The notes: generated by a model from the letters alone, not told the origin. Counted from the stretch's first letter, positions 1 through 9,547 are shown. The stretch: 64,000 bases of DNA from Hyphomicrobium sp. CS1BSMeth3 (GCF_900117415.1 NZ_FPEI01000004.1:558001-622000), one strand, 5' to 3'. A program made the numbers and translations.

Positions 1-705
1 ATGCAGGGCGCGGCGCTGATCAAGCTCACGGCCGGCGGCGGTGTGGCCTCTCCGTTCAGCCCGCTCGACGTGACCACGTTCAACGAAGCCGAGCTGCGCG
101 CAGCCGTCGAGGCGGCGGAGAACTGGGGCACCTACGTCTGCACGCACGCCTACACGCCGGCCTCGATCCAGCGGTCGATCGCCGCCGGCGTCAAGTGCAT
201 CGAGCATGGTCATCTCATGGACGAGGCGACCGCACGGCTCATGGCCGAGAAAGGCATCTGGCTGAGCACGCAACCCTTCCTCGATGTAGCGGGCACCGGC
301 GGCCTGAGCCCGGCAAACCAGGCGCGCAAGCAGCAGGTCATCAGCGGCACGGAACGGGTCTATGCGCTCGCGAAGAAGTACAAGCTCAAGACGGCCTTCG
401 GCACGGACATCCTGTTCTCGCAGGCTCTTGCCGCACGGCAGGGCCACATGCTCGTGGACATCACGCGCTGGTACACACCGGCCGAAGCGCTCATCATGGC
501 GACCTCAGTGAATGCAGAGCTTCTTGCGCTTTCCGGCGCGCGCAATCCTTATCCGGGCAAGCTTGGCGTCGTCGAAGAGGGCGCACTCGCGGACCTGCTG
601 CTCGTCAATGGCAATCCGCTGGAGAACATCGCGCTGGTCGCCGAGCCCGATAAGAGCTTCCTCATCATCATGAAGGATGGGCGCATCCACAAGAACACTT
701 TGTAG
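1..705 (+). CDS. Amidohydrolase family protein, C-terminal part (5' end outside window)
   Basis: The frame is open from base 1, so this is most likely the C-terminal 234 residues of a roughly 400-residue metal-dependent amidohydrolase (imidazolonepropionase/prolidase-like subgroup). The Met at base 1 is probably internal. Seen: IKLTAGGGV, whose Lys8 fits the carboxylated bridging Lys of binuclear members; THAYTP with His49; IEHGHLMD with His69/His71; and FGTDI with Asp136, the late catalytic Asp. The N-terminal strand carrying the first HxH metal motif would lie upstream. A C-terminal segment (GALADLLLVNGNPLENI) is the composite domain typical of the family. The natural substrate (a cyclic amide or dipeptide) cannot be read from sequence. 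Confidence 0.85.
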   Translation: MQGAALIKLTAGGGVASPFSPLDVTTFNEAELRAAVEAAENWGTYVCTHAYTPASIQRSIAAGVKCIEHGHLMDEATARLMAEKGIWLSTQPFLDVAGTGGLSPANQARKQQVISGTERVYALAKKYKLKTAFGTDILFSQALAARQGHMLVDITRWYTPAEALIMATSVNAELLALSGARNPYPGKLGVVEEGALADLLLVNGNPLENIALVAEPDKSFLIIMKDGRIHKNTL

Positions 706-801
706 GCTCATGGCATCAAGAGGCCGCCGATTGCTCTGGCGTCACACGGCAGGACAGCTAGATTGATCGCTCGCGGCCCATGACGACCATGAAGGTTCCT
801 G

Positions 802-1434
802 ATGCGCGCAAAACTGCACGCCCTGCTCTCGATCGCGCTCCTCGCCGGCACCATCTTGTCCGCGTCTCCCGCCAGCGCGTTCGAAACGTACAAGATCGTC
901 GGCGTCCCTGCCGGCGACAGGCTTGTCATCCGCGAGGAGCCGCAGGAAGGCGGCAAGCCGACCGAGTGGGCGGCACTCGGCAACATCCCCGGCAACGCGA
1001 CCAACGTCCTCGGTACGGGCCGCTCGAAGGAGGTCGACAAGCAGCGCTGGTCGGAAGTCGCCTTCAATGGCGTGACGGGCTGGGTGAATGCGCGCTTCCT
1101 CGCCACCGCGGACGATCCGGTGGACCTCAAGGGCGAGACATTTCAGTGCGCCGGCACCGAGCCCTTCTGGGGCGTGACGCTCGCGCCCAAGGAGGGGGAA
1201 TTCTCCGAGCCCGACTCGAATTCCAAGCTCACGACCGCCCGCGTCCAGCCTGCGACCGCGCGCCTTTTCCCGCTCCTCTATCGCCTGCGCAATGAAAAGG
1301 GCCAGTCACTTCGGGCGACCGTCTCGCATCAACAGTGGTGTACTGATGGTATGTCGGACTACGACTATGCCTTCCAGGTCCTGCTCTCGGACGACGAGAA
1401 TTTTTACGAGGGCTGCTGCTTTCTGAAACGATGA
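802..1434 (+). CDS. Secreted SH3-domain protein with COG3650-like C-terminal domain
   Basis: The 210-residue product begins with a clear signal peptide (hydrophobic residues about 8-22, ASPASA before the mature FETYK). A bacterial SH3-like region follows at about 30-100, ending in the typical GWVNARFL. The C-terminal half starts with FQCAGTEPFWGV, a signature I associate with COG3650-type periplasmic proteins, and holds several Cys, including a late CC pair. The role is probably periplasmic or cell-wall binding; no catalytic motif is visible. It stands alone between an amidohydrolase and an acyltransferase. Another frame overlaps it heavily but has no family signature. Confidence 0.75.
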   Translation: MRAKLHALLSIALLAGTILSASPASAFETYKIVGVPAGDRLVIREEPQEGGKPTEWAALGNIPGNATNVLGTGRSKEVDKQRWSEVAFNGVTGWVNARFLATADDPVDLKGETFQCAGTEPFWGVTLAPKEGEFSEPDSNSKLTTARVQPATARLFPLLYRLRNEKGQSLRATVSHQQWCTDGMSDYDYAFQVLLSDDENFYEGCCFLKR

Positions 1435-1563
1435 GGCCCCGCCCTGATTGTTGCCGTTGAGTAACGCCCGCATCAATTTAGAAGCCTGTCGCAAATATTT
1501 CTTGTTTCAGGCCCAGGCTCCGCCGAGCATTCGATCCACACTCATCCGACATCACGGGGCGTC

Positions 1564-3546
1564 GTGCAAAGCGGACTTGATTACCGTCCGGAGCTAGACG
1601 GCCTGCGCGCCGTCGCCGTCGTCTCCGTCATTCTCTTCCATCTCGGCCTTCCGTACACGCCCGGCGGCTTCGTCGGCGTGGACGTCTTTTTCGTCCTGTC
1701 CGGCTACCTGATCACGCGGCAGATCGCGTGGGAGCTGAGAGAAGGCCGCTTCTCGCTCCTGGATTTCTACGATCGTCGCATCCGCAGGCTCTTCCCGGCG
1801 CTCTTCGTGATGCTTTTCGTCTCGACGATCGTTGCGCTCTTCGTGCTCTTGCCTCGTGATCTGGATGGCTTCGGCGAATCCCTCGTCGCTGCGGCCACAT
1901 CCATCAGCAATTTCTACTTCTGGTCGGAGAGCGGATACTTCGCTCCGGCCGCCGAGACGATCCCGCTCCTTCACACCTGGAGCCTCGCCGTCGAGGAGCA
2001 GTTCTATCTTCTGTTCCCGCTCATGCTCATGCTCGTTTGGCGCTGGCGCCAGGCCTATGTCGCGCACAGCCTCATCGCACTGGCCATCCTCTCGTTCGCA
2101 ATCAGCGTTTGGGCCGCGCGCCATACGCCCGATGCCGCATTCTACCTCCTGCCGTCGCGCGCCTGGGAGCTGCTCGTCGGCAGCCTGCTCGCGCTCGCGC
2201 CTGCCCGTCAGCGCCTGCCCTCCTGGCTGCGGACGGCGGCGCTCAATCTCGGGCTTGCCGGCATCGCCATAGCCGTGCTCACATTTCACACGCGAATGCC
2301 ATTTCCAGGCTTCGCCGCGGCACTTCCCGTCTTTGCCTGCGCTCTCATCATCTGGGCCGGACATGCTTCGAGCGCGTCCGCTCCTGACGGCGCGCCCTCT
2401 CGGTCTCTCGTGGTATCGCTCCTGGCCTTGCGACCCATGGTCTTCGTGGGGCTGATCTCGTACAGCCTTTATCTGTGGCATTGGCCCATAATCGTATTTG
2501 TCCGCCACTTGTCTCCCGATCCGCTCACCACGTTGCAGGCCGCGCTCCTCGCGATCGCAACTTTCGCCATTGCCTATGCGAGCTGGCGGTACGTCGAGCA
2601 GCCCCTGCGCCTTGGAGGCGTGCTGTGGCCCACGAGCAGGCTTCGCGTGCGCTACAGCAGCGTGATCGTCTGCAGTCTCGCGTTCATGGGAATAACCCTG
2701 GATATCGGCAACGGCTTTCCATGGCTCCAATCCAAGGCCGTCCTCGCGGTCGTGGACGATGAAGGCGACAGGAGCCCGCTGCGACGGCGTTGCCACATTG
2801 CACGCGCAGATCAAGGCCGGCGGGCGCTCGCTGATACATGCGTGTTCGGTAGCGCAAGCGGGCAGCATGTCGTCGTGCTCGGCGACAGTCATGGCGCCGA
2901 GTTGAGCTACGCATTGTCGGAAGTCGCCAACGAGGGCTTGCTGCAGCTTCGTCAGGTCACCGCATCAGGTTGCCCGCCGGCACTTGGCTTCACGGTCGAT
3001 GACCATCCGAAGTGTGCGCGCCACACGCAGAACATGGTCGACGGTCTGGCCGACGGCCCACACTCGACGATCCTGATCATCGCGCACTATTTCGAATGGG
3101 GGGCACCCGGGCGCCCGCATCGCGACGCATTCTGGCTCGGCATCGAGAAATCAGTCGCGACGCTGCGTCGATCGGGCCATGACGTGATCCTGCTCGGCGG
3201 ATGGCCGCCACATACGAATGGACCGCTGCCTCATGCGCTCGCCAGGGAGATCAGGTTCGGGCGCTCCATCGAGGACTACAGCTTCCCGATCGACCAATCC
3301 TTGGCCAGCAGCATCGACGACAACCTGAGGCAGATCGCCGAGCGGCATCATGCACGCTATCTGCCGCTGCTGGAGGCGATATGCGGCGGCAGCAGCCAGT
3401 GCCGCAGCATGATCCACGGACAAGCCATCTACTTCGACCGCGATCATTTGTCGGTGTCGGCGGCCCGCCAGGTCGTCGGAGATATCATCCTGCCCGCGAT
3501 TGGTCTTCGCGGGGTCGCTGGCGCGCATCCGAGTGCGGGCAAATAG
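1564..3546 (+). CDS. OafA/YrhL-type membrane acyltransferase with SGNH domain
   Basis: This 660-residue two-domain O-acyltransferase probably acetylates a cell-surface polysaccharide or glycan. Residues about 5-370 form the acyltransferase-3 membrane domain with about ten hydrophobic segments and the conserved start YRPELDGLRAVAV followed by the FHLG histidine. Residues about 435-645 form a periplasmic SGNH esterase-like domain: VLGDSHG near residue 440 supplies the nucleophilic Ser, and FDRDHLS near residue 626 gives the Asp/His pair. The chosen start is GTG, at the beginning of the conserved N-terminus; no good ATG lies upstream. It appears monocistronic. The acceptor cannot be predicted because no polysaccharide cluster adjoins. 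Confidence 0.9.
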   Translation: MQSGLDYRPELDGLRAVAVVSVILFHLGLPYTPGGFVGVDVFFVLSGYLITRQIAWELREGRFSLLDFYDRRIRRLFPALFVMLFVSTIVALFVLLPRDLDGFGESLVAAATSISNFYFWSESGYFAPAAETIPLLHTWSLAVEEQFYLLFPLMLMLVWRWRQAYVAHSLIALAILSFAISVWAARHTPDAAFYLLPSRAWELLVGSLLALAPARQRLPSWLRTAALNLGLAGIAIAVLTFHTRMPFPGFAAALPVFACALIIWAGHASSASAPDGAPSRSLVVSLLALRPMVFVGLISYSLYLWHWPIIVFVRHLSPDPLTTLQAALLAIATFAIAYASWRYVEQPLRLGGVLWPTSRLRVRYSSVIVCSLAFMGITLDIGNGFPWLQSKAVLAVVDDEGDRSPLRRRCHIARADQGRRALADTCVFGSASGQHVVVLGDSHGAELSYALSEVANEGLLQLRQVTASGCPPALGFTVDDHPKCARHTQNMVDGLADGPHSTILIIAHYFEWGAPGRPHRDAFWLGIEKSVATLRRSGHDVILLGGWPPHTNGPLPHALAREIRFGRSIEDYSFPIDQSLASSIDDNLRQIAERHHARYLPLLEAICGGSSQCRSMIHGQAIYFDRDHLSVSAARQVVGDIILPAIGLRGVAGAHPSAGK

Positions 3547-3622
3547 GGGCAACGGTCGAAGCACGCACGGGCGACGGCCGCTGGGCAACACATCCCGCGA
3601 GTAGCCGGGGCAGGTCGCCGCC

Positions 3623-4270
3623 TCACCGCATCGCGATCGGCAGGTTGTTCAGGGAGTCGATGTACCACTTCTCGGCCTCGACGATCGCCGGGTTCTCGCC
3701 GTTGGCGTAGATCCAGCTATCGACCGCCCAGCGCTGGCCATTGCCCTTCTCGACGAGCACAGCCGTCCAGTGCGTCCAGCCGGCGACGCCGCGCAGCAGG
3801 TTCTCTTTCGAGAACGGCCGCGCGACCGTGTGGTGCTTCAGGAGCCCGTTGTGGTCGAGCACCTTGAGGTAGCTCGTCGTGTTCGTCGCCTCGTCCACGC
3901 AGTCCTGCTGCGTCGGGTCGCCCGAGGCCGTGAAATCCATGCCCGGGCGGTCCTTGTCGGTCCCGATCTCTTTGCCGACGCGCGTCTCGATCCAGGCGAT
4001 GGCATAGGCGACCGCCCGGCGCTCGCCCTTGGCGTCGTCGGTATTGCGGGCCTTCTTCATGACCTCGCGCAGCGACGCAATGTCCTTGTCGGTGAACCGA
4101 AAACGCGTCTGCATCTTGCAGCCATAGGCATGGCAGACGTGTACAATGTTCCCATCGGGCGCCTGGGACTTGAACTCGGCGTAGTGGAGGGCTACCGGGC
4201 CCTCGCGCTCGTAGGTGCAGCCCGACAGCAGCGCGCCGAGGACCAATCCAATCAAAGCCGTAGCGCGCAT
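3623..4270 (-). CDS. Putative lipoprotein of unknown function
   Basis: A 215-residue protein with a lipoprotein signal peptide: short hydrophobic stretch and lipobox LLSGC, acylated Cys at residue 18. I start at the ATG that begins this signal (base 4270); the longer frame to 4366 would bury the signal and overlap the divergent trmFO gene. The mature part contains HVCHAYGCKMQTRF, QQDCVDEATNTTSYL and HWTAVL. The Cys-Asp-Glu-Ala-x-N-x-T segment followed by a His loosely recalls transglutaminase-like/papain-fold proteins. I do not recognise a named family with certainty. Confidence 0.7.
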   Translation of the reverse strand: MRATALIGLVLGALLSGCTYEREGPVALHYAEFKSQAPDGNIVHVCHAYGCKMQTRFRFTDKDIASLREVMKKARNTDDAKGERRAVAYAIAWIETRVGKEIGTDKDRPGMDFTASGDPTQQDCVDEATNTTSYLKVLDHNGLLKHHTVARPFSKENLLRGVAGWTHWTAVLVEKGNGQRWAVDSWIYANGENPAIVEAEKWYIDSLNNLPIAMR

Positions 4271-4377
4271 GCTATTAGCCGAGCCCCTGACCCCAAACCC
4301 TGGTCCCAGCAAGCGATGATTCGCCGCTAAAAGCCAATGTCCTTGCGCTGACCAGTTTGTCCACACAAATCAAGATC

Positions 4378-5778
4378 ATGACGAAAGAAACACCTTTACA
4401 TGTGATCGGCGGGGGACTCGCAGGGTCCGAGGCCGCATGGCAGATCGCCTCGGCCGGCCTTCCGGTCGTCGTTCATGAAATGCGTCCAGTACGCATGACC
4501 GAGGCCCACCAGACCCAGAGCCTCGCCGAGCTCGTCTGCTCGAACTCCTTTCGTTCCGACGACTGGGCCAATAACGCCGTCGGCCTCCTGCACGAGGAAA
4601 TGCGCCGCGCAGGCTCCCTCATCATGGCCGCCGGGGACGCCCACAAGCTGCCGGCGGGCGGCGCCCTGGCCGTCGACCGCGACGGCTTTGCCGGCGAGGT
4701 CACGGCCCGCCTCGAGGCCCATCCGCTCGTCACGATCGCCCGTGGGGAAGTGGCCGGCCTCCCGCCAGCGGACTGGGAGAGCGTCATCATCGCCACCGGG
4801 CCCCTGACCTCGCCCGCTCTCAGCACCGCGATCGCCGGCCTGACCGGCGAGGGCGAGCTCGCCTTCTTCGATGCCATCGCCCCCATCGTGCACATCCACA
4901 GCGTGGACGAGAGCATTGCCTGGCGCCAGTCGCGCTACGGCAAGACCGGCCCCGCAGGCACGGGCGCCGACTACCTCAACTGCCCTATGTCCAAGGACGA
5001 GTACGAGGCCTTCGTCGACGCGCTCCTCGCCGGCGAGAAGACCTCTTTCAAAGAGTGGGAGGCCAACACCCCCTACTTCGATGGCTGCCTGCCCATCGAG
5101 GTCATGGCCGAGCGCGGCCGCGAGACCCTTCGCTTTGGCCCCATGAAGCCCGTCGGCCTCGACGACCCGCGCACGGGCCGCTGGCCCTATGCCGTCGTCC
5201 AGCTCCGCCAGGACAATGCGCTCGGCACGCTCTGGAACATGGTCGGCTTCCAGACCAAGCTGCGCCACGCCGAGCAGACGCGCATCTTCCGCATGATCCC
5301 CGGCCTCCAGAACGCCGAGTTCGCGCGCCTCGGCGGGTTGCATCGCAATACGTTCCTCAACAGCCCGCGGCTCCTCGACAGCCAGCTTCGCCTCAAGGCC
5401 ATGCCGCGCCTGCGCTTTGCCGGGCAGATCACCGGCGTCGAGGGCTATGTCGAGAGCGCCGCCATCGGCCTCCTCGCGGGTCGCTTCGCCGCCGCCGAGT
5501 GCCTCGGCGCCCCGCTTACGCCACCGCCGCCGACGACTGCGCTCGGCGCCCTCATCGCCCACATCACCGGTGGCCACGTCGAAGCATCGGGCGAAGGCCC
5601 ACGCTCCTTCCAGCCCATGAACATCAACTTCGGCCTCTTCCCACCCATGGAGGAGCCGCGCACCGACGCCGAGGGCAAGCGCCTCAAAGGCAAGGAACGC
5701 GGCGCGGCCCGCAAACGCCTCATGGCCGAGCGCGCATTGGCGGATATCGGGGGGTGGTTGCAGGCGAGCGCATCGTAA
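4378..5778 (+). CDS. trmFO: Methylenetetrahydrofolate--tRNA-(uracil-5-)-methyltransferase TrmFO
   Basis: This FAD- and folate-dependent enzyme makes 5-methyluridine at position 54 of the tRNA T-loop using methylene-THF as carbon donor. The 466 residues match the usual length. Near the N-terminus is the dinucleotide-binding [13 protein letters not shown], followed by the family signature [20 protein letters not shown], whose Cys is one of the two catalytic-region cysteines; the second is in [13 protein letters not shown]. The C-terminus carries [12 protein letters not shown], also characteristic. I start at ATG 4378; an in-frame TTG at 4357 would add seven residues. It is divergent from the lipoprotein gene, with a short shared promoter region. 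Confidence 0.96.
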   Translation: MTKETPLHVIGGGLAGSEAAWQIASAGLPVVVHEMRPVRMTEAHQTQSLAELVCSNSFRSDDWANNAVGLLHEEMRRAGSLIMAAGDAHKLPAGGALAVDRDGFAGEVTARLEAHPLVTIARGEVAGLPPADWESVIIATGPLTSPALSTAIAGLTGEGELAFFDAIAPIVHIHSVDESIAWRQSRYGKTGPAGTGADYLNCPMSKDEYEAFVDALLAGEKTSFKEWEANTPYFDGCLPIEVMAERGRETLRFGPMKPVGLDDPRTGRWPYAVVQLRQDNALGTLWNMVGFQTKLRHAEQTRIFRMIPGLQNAEFARLGGLHRNTFLNSPRLLDSQLRLKAMPRLRFAGQITGVEGYVESAAIGLLAGRFAAAECLGAPLTPPPPTTALGALIAHITGGHVEASGEGPRSFQPMNINFGLFPPMEEPRTDAEGKRLKGKERGAARKRLMAERALADIGGWLQASAS

Positions 5779-5796
5779 TTTCGCGCGGTCGTCGCT

Positions 5797-5871
5797 TTCG
5801 CGTCTTCGACGCGAGCGAGGCCGCGGCCTCGCGCTCCGCTCGGGGGACACCCCCGAACCCCCGTCTTTTAT
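5797..5871 (-). repeat. GGGGGTGTCCCCC hairpin repeat (family D), copy 1
   Basis: Read on the minus strand it begins ATAAAAGACGGGGG, continues through a GTGT-centred dyad of five Gs against five Cs, and ends in GC-rich hairpins. It adjoins REP-like element A1, joined by a linker resembling those of copies 3-5. Confidence 0.75.
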
Positions 5872-5903
5872 GGATTTGGAACACGCCGCGAGCGCCGCCA
5901 TGT

Positions 5904-6020
5904 CCCTTCTCCCCGTGTTTACGGGGAGAAGGTTAGGATGAGGGGCGGGAGCTTGGTCAACGTTTGCGTATGCCGCCGCCCCTCACCCTAGCCCTCTCCC
6001 CGCAAGAGCGGGGAGAGGGG
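5904..6020. repeat. REP-like inverted pair (family A), copy 1
   Basis: Two hairpin units face each other: CCCTTCTCCCC...GGGGAGAAGG followed by TTAGGATGAGGGGCGG, then the partner CCGCCCCTCACCCTAGCCC with a CCCTCTCCCCGC...GCGGGGAGAGGG stem. Six further copies of the pair lie in this window, always between genes. Confidence 0.9.
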
Positions 6021-6052
6021 ATTCTGGTGCGCTCGCGGTGGGTGCTATGGTC

Positions 6053-6153
6053 ATAAAGTCGGGAGGGTTCGGGAGGGTGTCCCTCGTCGCGCCAAAGGCG
6101 CGCCACAAGGATCCAAGAGCGCGAGACTAGTCTCGCTCGCAGCAAAGCTGCGA
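6053..6153 (+). repeat. Degenerate family D copy 2 plus two hairpins
   Basis: ATAAAGTCGGGAGGG and GGGAGGGTGTCCCTCG are a decayed version of the family D core. They are followed by a perfect 16-bp palindrome GCGAGACTAGTCTCGC (6121-6136) and a 7-bp stem TCGCAGC/GCTGCGA (6137-6153). All lie in the 5' leader region of the CinA-like gene. Confidence 0.55.
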
Positions 6154-6174
6154 CATACACGAGAGGAAACATCA

Positions 6175-6663
6175 ATGGAAACGCTGCTCCCCCTCGCCGC
6201 CGAGATCGCCGACGTGCTCAAGGCGCGCAAGGAAACGATCTCGATCGCCGAGTCCTCGACAGGCGGCTTGATCAGCGCGTCACTGCTCGCGGTGCCCGGC
6301 GCGTCCGCCTATTACCTCGGTGGCGCCGTCGTCTACACGCGTCAGGCGCGCTCGGCGTTGACCACCATCACCGACGACGACATGCGCAAAGTGCGATCGG
6401 CGAGTGAGCCCTATGCGGCCCTTCTGGCAAAGCAGGCGCGCGAGCAGCTCGGCGCAACGTGGGGTCTCTCCGAGACGGGCGCGACCGGCCCGACGGGCAA
6501 CCGCTATGGCGACGCAGCAGGCCATTCCTGCATGGCGATCTCAGGCCCCATCGACGCGGTGATCACACTCGAGACAGGCTCAGCCGATCGCGAGGCCAAC
6601 ATGCGCGCCTTTGCCGAGCGCGCACTGACGCTCCTCAAGGAAACGCTTGCTCGGACGCAGTGA
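6175..6663 (+). CDS. CinA-family (PncC-type) amidohydrolase
   Basis: The 162-residue protein corresponds to the stand-alone CinA C-terminal domain. In characterised members (PncC) this hydrolyses nicotinamide mononucleotide to nicotinate mononucleotide and ammonia for NAD recycling. Seen: IAESSTGGLISASL at about residue 24, the SAYYLGGAVVYT segment and the GATGPTGNRYGD glycine-rich loop. The GATGPTG loop reads somewhat differently from the GIAGPGG usual in PncC, so the exact substrate is less sure. ATG 6175 is preceded by GAGAGGAAAC, a good ribosome site. The gene is isolated between repeats and a low-GC ORF. Confidence 0.8.
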   Translation: METLLPLAAEIADVLKARKETISIAESSTGGLISASLLAVPGASAYYLGGAVVYTRQARSALTTITDDDMRKVRSASEPYAALLAKQAREQLGATWGLSETGATGPTGNRYGDAAGHSCMAISGPIDAVITLETGSADREANMRAFAERALTLLKETLARTQ

Positions 6664-6771
6664 GCGAAGATCTTTGCAGGAAGTTAGCGGAAAATTGTCG
6701 ATCTTCCATCCAATGTCCTGAAGAAGCTCAGCGACGACGCTACCTGCAGATTTGCACAAGCGAACCTCTCC

Positions 6772-7137
6772 ATGAGAGTGCTGTTTCTGGTCTTAGTGTC
6801 ATCGCTTCCCACGATTCTATCGTGTGTCGTAGCATACACCATTGTGGGAAAGACGGGATCGCAGGCTCTGGATGTCTTCGGGTCGACATCAGGCGGCTAC
6901 TTCCTCATCGCTTTTCTGTGGGCGAATTGGCTTCTGATTGTGAACGACGGTCTGGTTCGTCTGGGCGTCGGACGAATTCGCTGGATCGGCGTGGAGCTGA
7001 AAGAAATACCCTCGTACTGTGGGCTCGAAGGCGATCTCTCCGAACCTCTGGCGTTTCGTCAGAGAGCGACAGTCGGCATCATCATGATACTAGGCGCCAC
7101 GGGCGCGCTGACCCACATGCTGGTCAAATCAGCGTAG
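6772..7137 (+). CDS. Hypothetical small membrane protein
   Basis: The predicted 121-residue protein has hydrophobic segments at about 2-24, 45-60 and 99-118, consistent with three membrane helices. The base composition is visibly less GC-rich than its neighbours (runs such as TTCTGGTCTTAGTGTC), suggesting recent acquisition or relaxed selection. No obvious ribosome site precedes the ATG and I recognise no family. It could be a real orphan gene or a chance ORF; it converges with the MFS gene, leaving a 12-bp gap. Confidence 0.45.
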   Translation: MRVLFLVLVSSLPTILSCVVAYTIVGKTGSQALDVFGSTSGGYFLIAFLWANWLLIVNDGLVRLGVGRIRWIGVELKEIPSYCGLEGDLSEPLAFRQRATVGIIMILGATGALTHMLVKSA

Positions 7138-7149
7138 AGATTTGCCACC

Positions 7150-8361
7150 TTACTCCGCCGGCTGGGCGGCTCTCGGTCGTGCGAGCACGGTCTCGCGCCC
7201 GGGCGCGGGATCGAGCGGCACGAGCAGCGACAGCATGAGCGACGTGAAGGCAATGCACGCGCCGAGCCAGAAGATGATCGAGTAGTCGATCGCGCCGAGC
7301 AGGCCGAAGCTCACCGGAATCGCGACAGCCGCAATGTGGTTGATCGTGAAGGCAACCGAGGCCGTCGCCGCCATGTCCGCGGGATCACCGATCTTCTGGA
7401 AGTAGGTCTTCTGCGCCAGGATGAGCGTGAAGAAGATGCCGTCGATGATGAAGAGCCCCGCCGCCACATGCGCGCTGTTCGTCATCGCGTAGCCGATGAA
7501 CACGCAGATCAGCACGCTGTTCTCGAGCATGATCGTATTGCGCTCGCCCCACTTCTGCACGAGCCGGCCGAGGCGCGGCGCGAAGAACGTGTTGAGCGAG
7601 GAGGTGACCAGCATGAGCATGGCCATATCGGCGACCGAGTAGCCGAACTTCTTCACGAGCAGGAAGCCGCCGAAGGCCATGAAGAGCTGGCGCCGCGCGC
7701 CGCTCATGAAGGTCAGCGCGTAATAGAGGCCATAGCGCTTGCGCACGACGAGCCCGGCGCGCTGGCGCACCGGCCCCTCGAAGCGCTTGAAGTGGAACAT
7801 GGCGCAGACGGTCAGCACGGCGCACGACAGCCCGAGGATGGCATAGAGCGCCGTGAAGTTGTGCCAGCCGAACCACCACACGATCGCGAGGCTGCCGTAC
7901 GCGATGAACTGCGCCGCCGCGCCCGCGCTGATGATGCGCCCGATGAGCGAGGGCGCCTGTGCCTTCGGAAGGAGCTGAAGCTGCAGCGATGTGTTCGTCG
8001 TCTCGAAGTAGTGGAAGCCGACCGACATGATGAAGGTCGCCATCAGCACGCCCATGAGCGTCGGATTCGTACCGGTCAGCGCAACACCGAGACCGAGAAG
8101 TACGAGCGCGATGTAGCCGAGCACCTGCTCGCGCATGATCATGAGCCAGAAGGCGACAGTGAACGCGAGAAAGCCCGGGATCTCGCGAACGGTCTGCGTG
8201 AGGCCCGCCTCGAACCAGCCGAAGCCCACCGCCTGGATGGTGTAGTTGTGCAGGAGCGCATTCCAGCCGGCAAAGCCGAGCCAGTTGATGAAATGCAGCG
8301 TCATGAGGAACTGCACAGCCGAGTGAACGGCGCGCGGATCGGCCGGGCGGTGGTCGGTCAT
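7150..8361 (-). CDS. MFS transporter
   Basis: A 403-residue integral membrane protein with about twelve hydrophobic segments along its whole length, the size and pattern of the major facilitator superfamily. Charged loop motifs such as MFHFKRFEGPVRQRAG separate the two six-helix halves. Helix 1 begins FLMTLHFINWLGFAGWNALL. Substrate and direction cannot be inferred; no metabolic gene is coupled to it. The nearest upstream feature is a REP-like element, so it is probably transcribed alone. Confidence 0.8.
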   Translation of the reverse strand: MTDHRPADPRAVHSAVQFLMTLHFINWLGFAGWNALLHNYTIQAVGFGWFEAGLTQTVREIPGFLAFTVAFWLMIMREQVLGYIALVLLGLGVALTGTNPTLMGVLMATFIMSVGFHYFETTNTSLQLQLLPKAQAPSLIGRIISAGAAAQFIAYGSLAIVWWFGWHNFTALYAILGLSCAVLTVCAMFHFKRFEGPVRQRAGLVVRKRYGLYYALTFMSGARRQLFMAFGGFLLVKKFGYSVADMAMLMLVTSSLNTFFAPRLGRLVQKWGERNTIMLENSVLICVFIGYAMTNSAHVAAGLFIIDGIFFTLILAQKTYFQKIGDPADMAATASVAFTINHIAAVAIPVSFGLLGAIDYSIIFWLGACIAFTSLMLSLLVPLDPAPGRETVLARPRAAQPAE

Positions 8362-8495
8362 GGGGAGCCCCCTGAAAGTGCCGACGGACGCTGCGCCGCG
8401 TCGCTAATGGCGTCAACCGCAGATTTCGCAAGGCGGGTGCCCTCGACGGTCGCGCCTAAGGTGCGGGAAGGGCTGCCGCCCCTTCGGCTCCCAAT

Positions 8496-8610
8496 CCCCT
8501 CTCCCCGCCTGCGGGGAGAGGGTTAGGGTGAGGGGCGGCGGCATACGCAAACGTCAGCATGTTTGCTGCCCCTCATCCTAACCTTCTCCCCGTAAGAACG
8601 GGGAGAAGGG
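8496..8610. repeat. REP-like inverted pair (family A), copy 2
   Basis: Stem CCCCTCTCCCCGC/GCGGGGAGAGGG followed by TTAGGGTGAGGGGCGGCGGC, then the facing unit GCCCCTCATCCTAACC with stem CTTCTCCCCG/CGGGGAGAAG. It fills the gap between the MFS start and the 3' end of the dehydrogenase gene. Confidence 0.9.
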
Positions 8611-8616
8611 ACTATT

Positions 8617-9507
8617 TTAGGCCCCACCCTCATCCTTCATCACCTTGCGAATGACGGGCGTGTAGCGCTCGCCGTCGCCGGCCATGATCGCCTCGTCGAA
8701 GAGCGTTGCCACGAGATCGGCACCGCGCGCCTTGATGCCGGCCGCCTTCGCGAGCTCCCGCGCGTACGAAAGGTCCTTCTGCGCGTAGCGCACGGAGAAG
8801 GCGCCCTCGGGATAGTCCTGCGGCAGCAGATGCTTCATGCCGTGATTGCGCAGCACGAAGCTGTCGGCCGATCCCTTGGACATGGTCTCAAGCAGCAGCT
8901 TGCCGTCGACGCCCGAGGCTTCCGCGATCGAGAGCGCCTCCGCCACGGCCATGGTCGTCTCAAACACGACCATGTTGTTCATGATCTTCACGACCTGCCC
9001 CGCACCGACCTCGCCGCAATGCGTGATCTCGTTGCCCATGGTCTCGAGCACCGGCTTGATGCGCGCGAACACTTCGGCCGATCCGCCGACCATGATCGAG
9101 AGCGTTCCGTCCACCGCAGCTCGACGCGTGCGCGCGATCGGCGCATCGGCGAAGTCCGCGCCCTTGGCGGCGAGATCGGCGGCGAGCTTGCGCATGAGCG
9201 CTGGCGGCGCCGTCGACATGTCGACGAGCGTCTGGCCCGTGCGCATGAGCGCGACGAGCCCCGAGGCGCCCTGCGTGACGATCTCGACCTCGCGCCCGCC
9301 GGGCAGACACATGAGGATCACGTCCGCCGCCTGCGCGAGCCCGCGCAGTGACGTCGCGATGCCGACGTTGTCGGCCTTGAGGCGCTCGAGCGGCTCCTGG
9401 CGCTGATCGAAGGCGATGACCTTCCACGTGCCCTTGCGCGCGAGGTTCCGGCACATGGCTTCGCCCATGACGCCAAGGCCGATGAAGCCGATCGTCGAGA
9501 TTGTCAT
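8617..9507 (-). CDS. 3-hydroxyisobutyrate-dehydrogenase-like NAD(P) oxidoreductase
   Basis: This 296-residue beta-hydroxyacid dehydrogenase oxidises a 3-hydroxy acid with NAD(P). The Rossmann motif GFIGLGVMGEAMCRNL is at the N-terminus, the substrate-binding segment DAPIARTRRAAVDGTL is near residue 125, and GAGQVVKIMNNMVV holds the catalytic Lys near residue 170. I start at ATG 9507 because AGGAGGGGAAA immediately precedes it and the Rossmann strand begins at once; upstream codons in the same frame lack homologous character. The family-typical second motif is D-(A/V)-P-V-S-G; here it reads DAPIARTR, so the substrate may differ from tartronate semialdehyde or hydroxyisobutyrate. Confidence 0.88.
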   Translation of the reverse strand: MTISTIGFIGLGVMGEAMCRNLARKGTWKVIAFDQRQEPLERLKADNVGIATSLRGLAQAADVILMCLPGGREVEIVTQGASGLVALMRTGQTLVDMSTAPPALMRKLAADLAAKGADFADAPIARTRRAAVDGTLSIMVGGSAEVFARIKPVLETMGNEITHCGEVGAGQVVKIMNNMVVFETTMAVAEALSIAEASGVDGKLLLETMSKGSADSFVLRNHGMKHLLPQDYPEGAFSVRYAQKDLSYARELAKAAGIKARGADLVATLFDEAIMAGDGERYTPVIRKVMKDEGGA

Positions 9508-9547
9508 TTTCCCCTCCTGCTTTTTATTCCTCGATGCGGCGCCGGTA

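Noticed and set aside
4396-5901. 501-residue minus-strand frame
   Set aside because: Antisense to trmFO.
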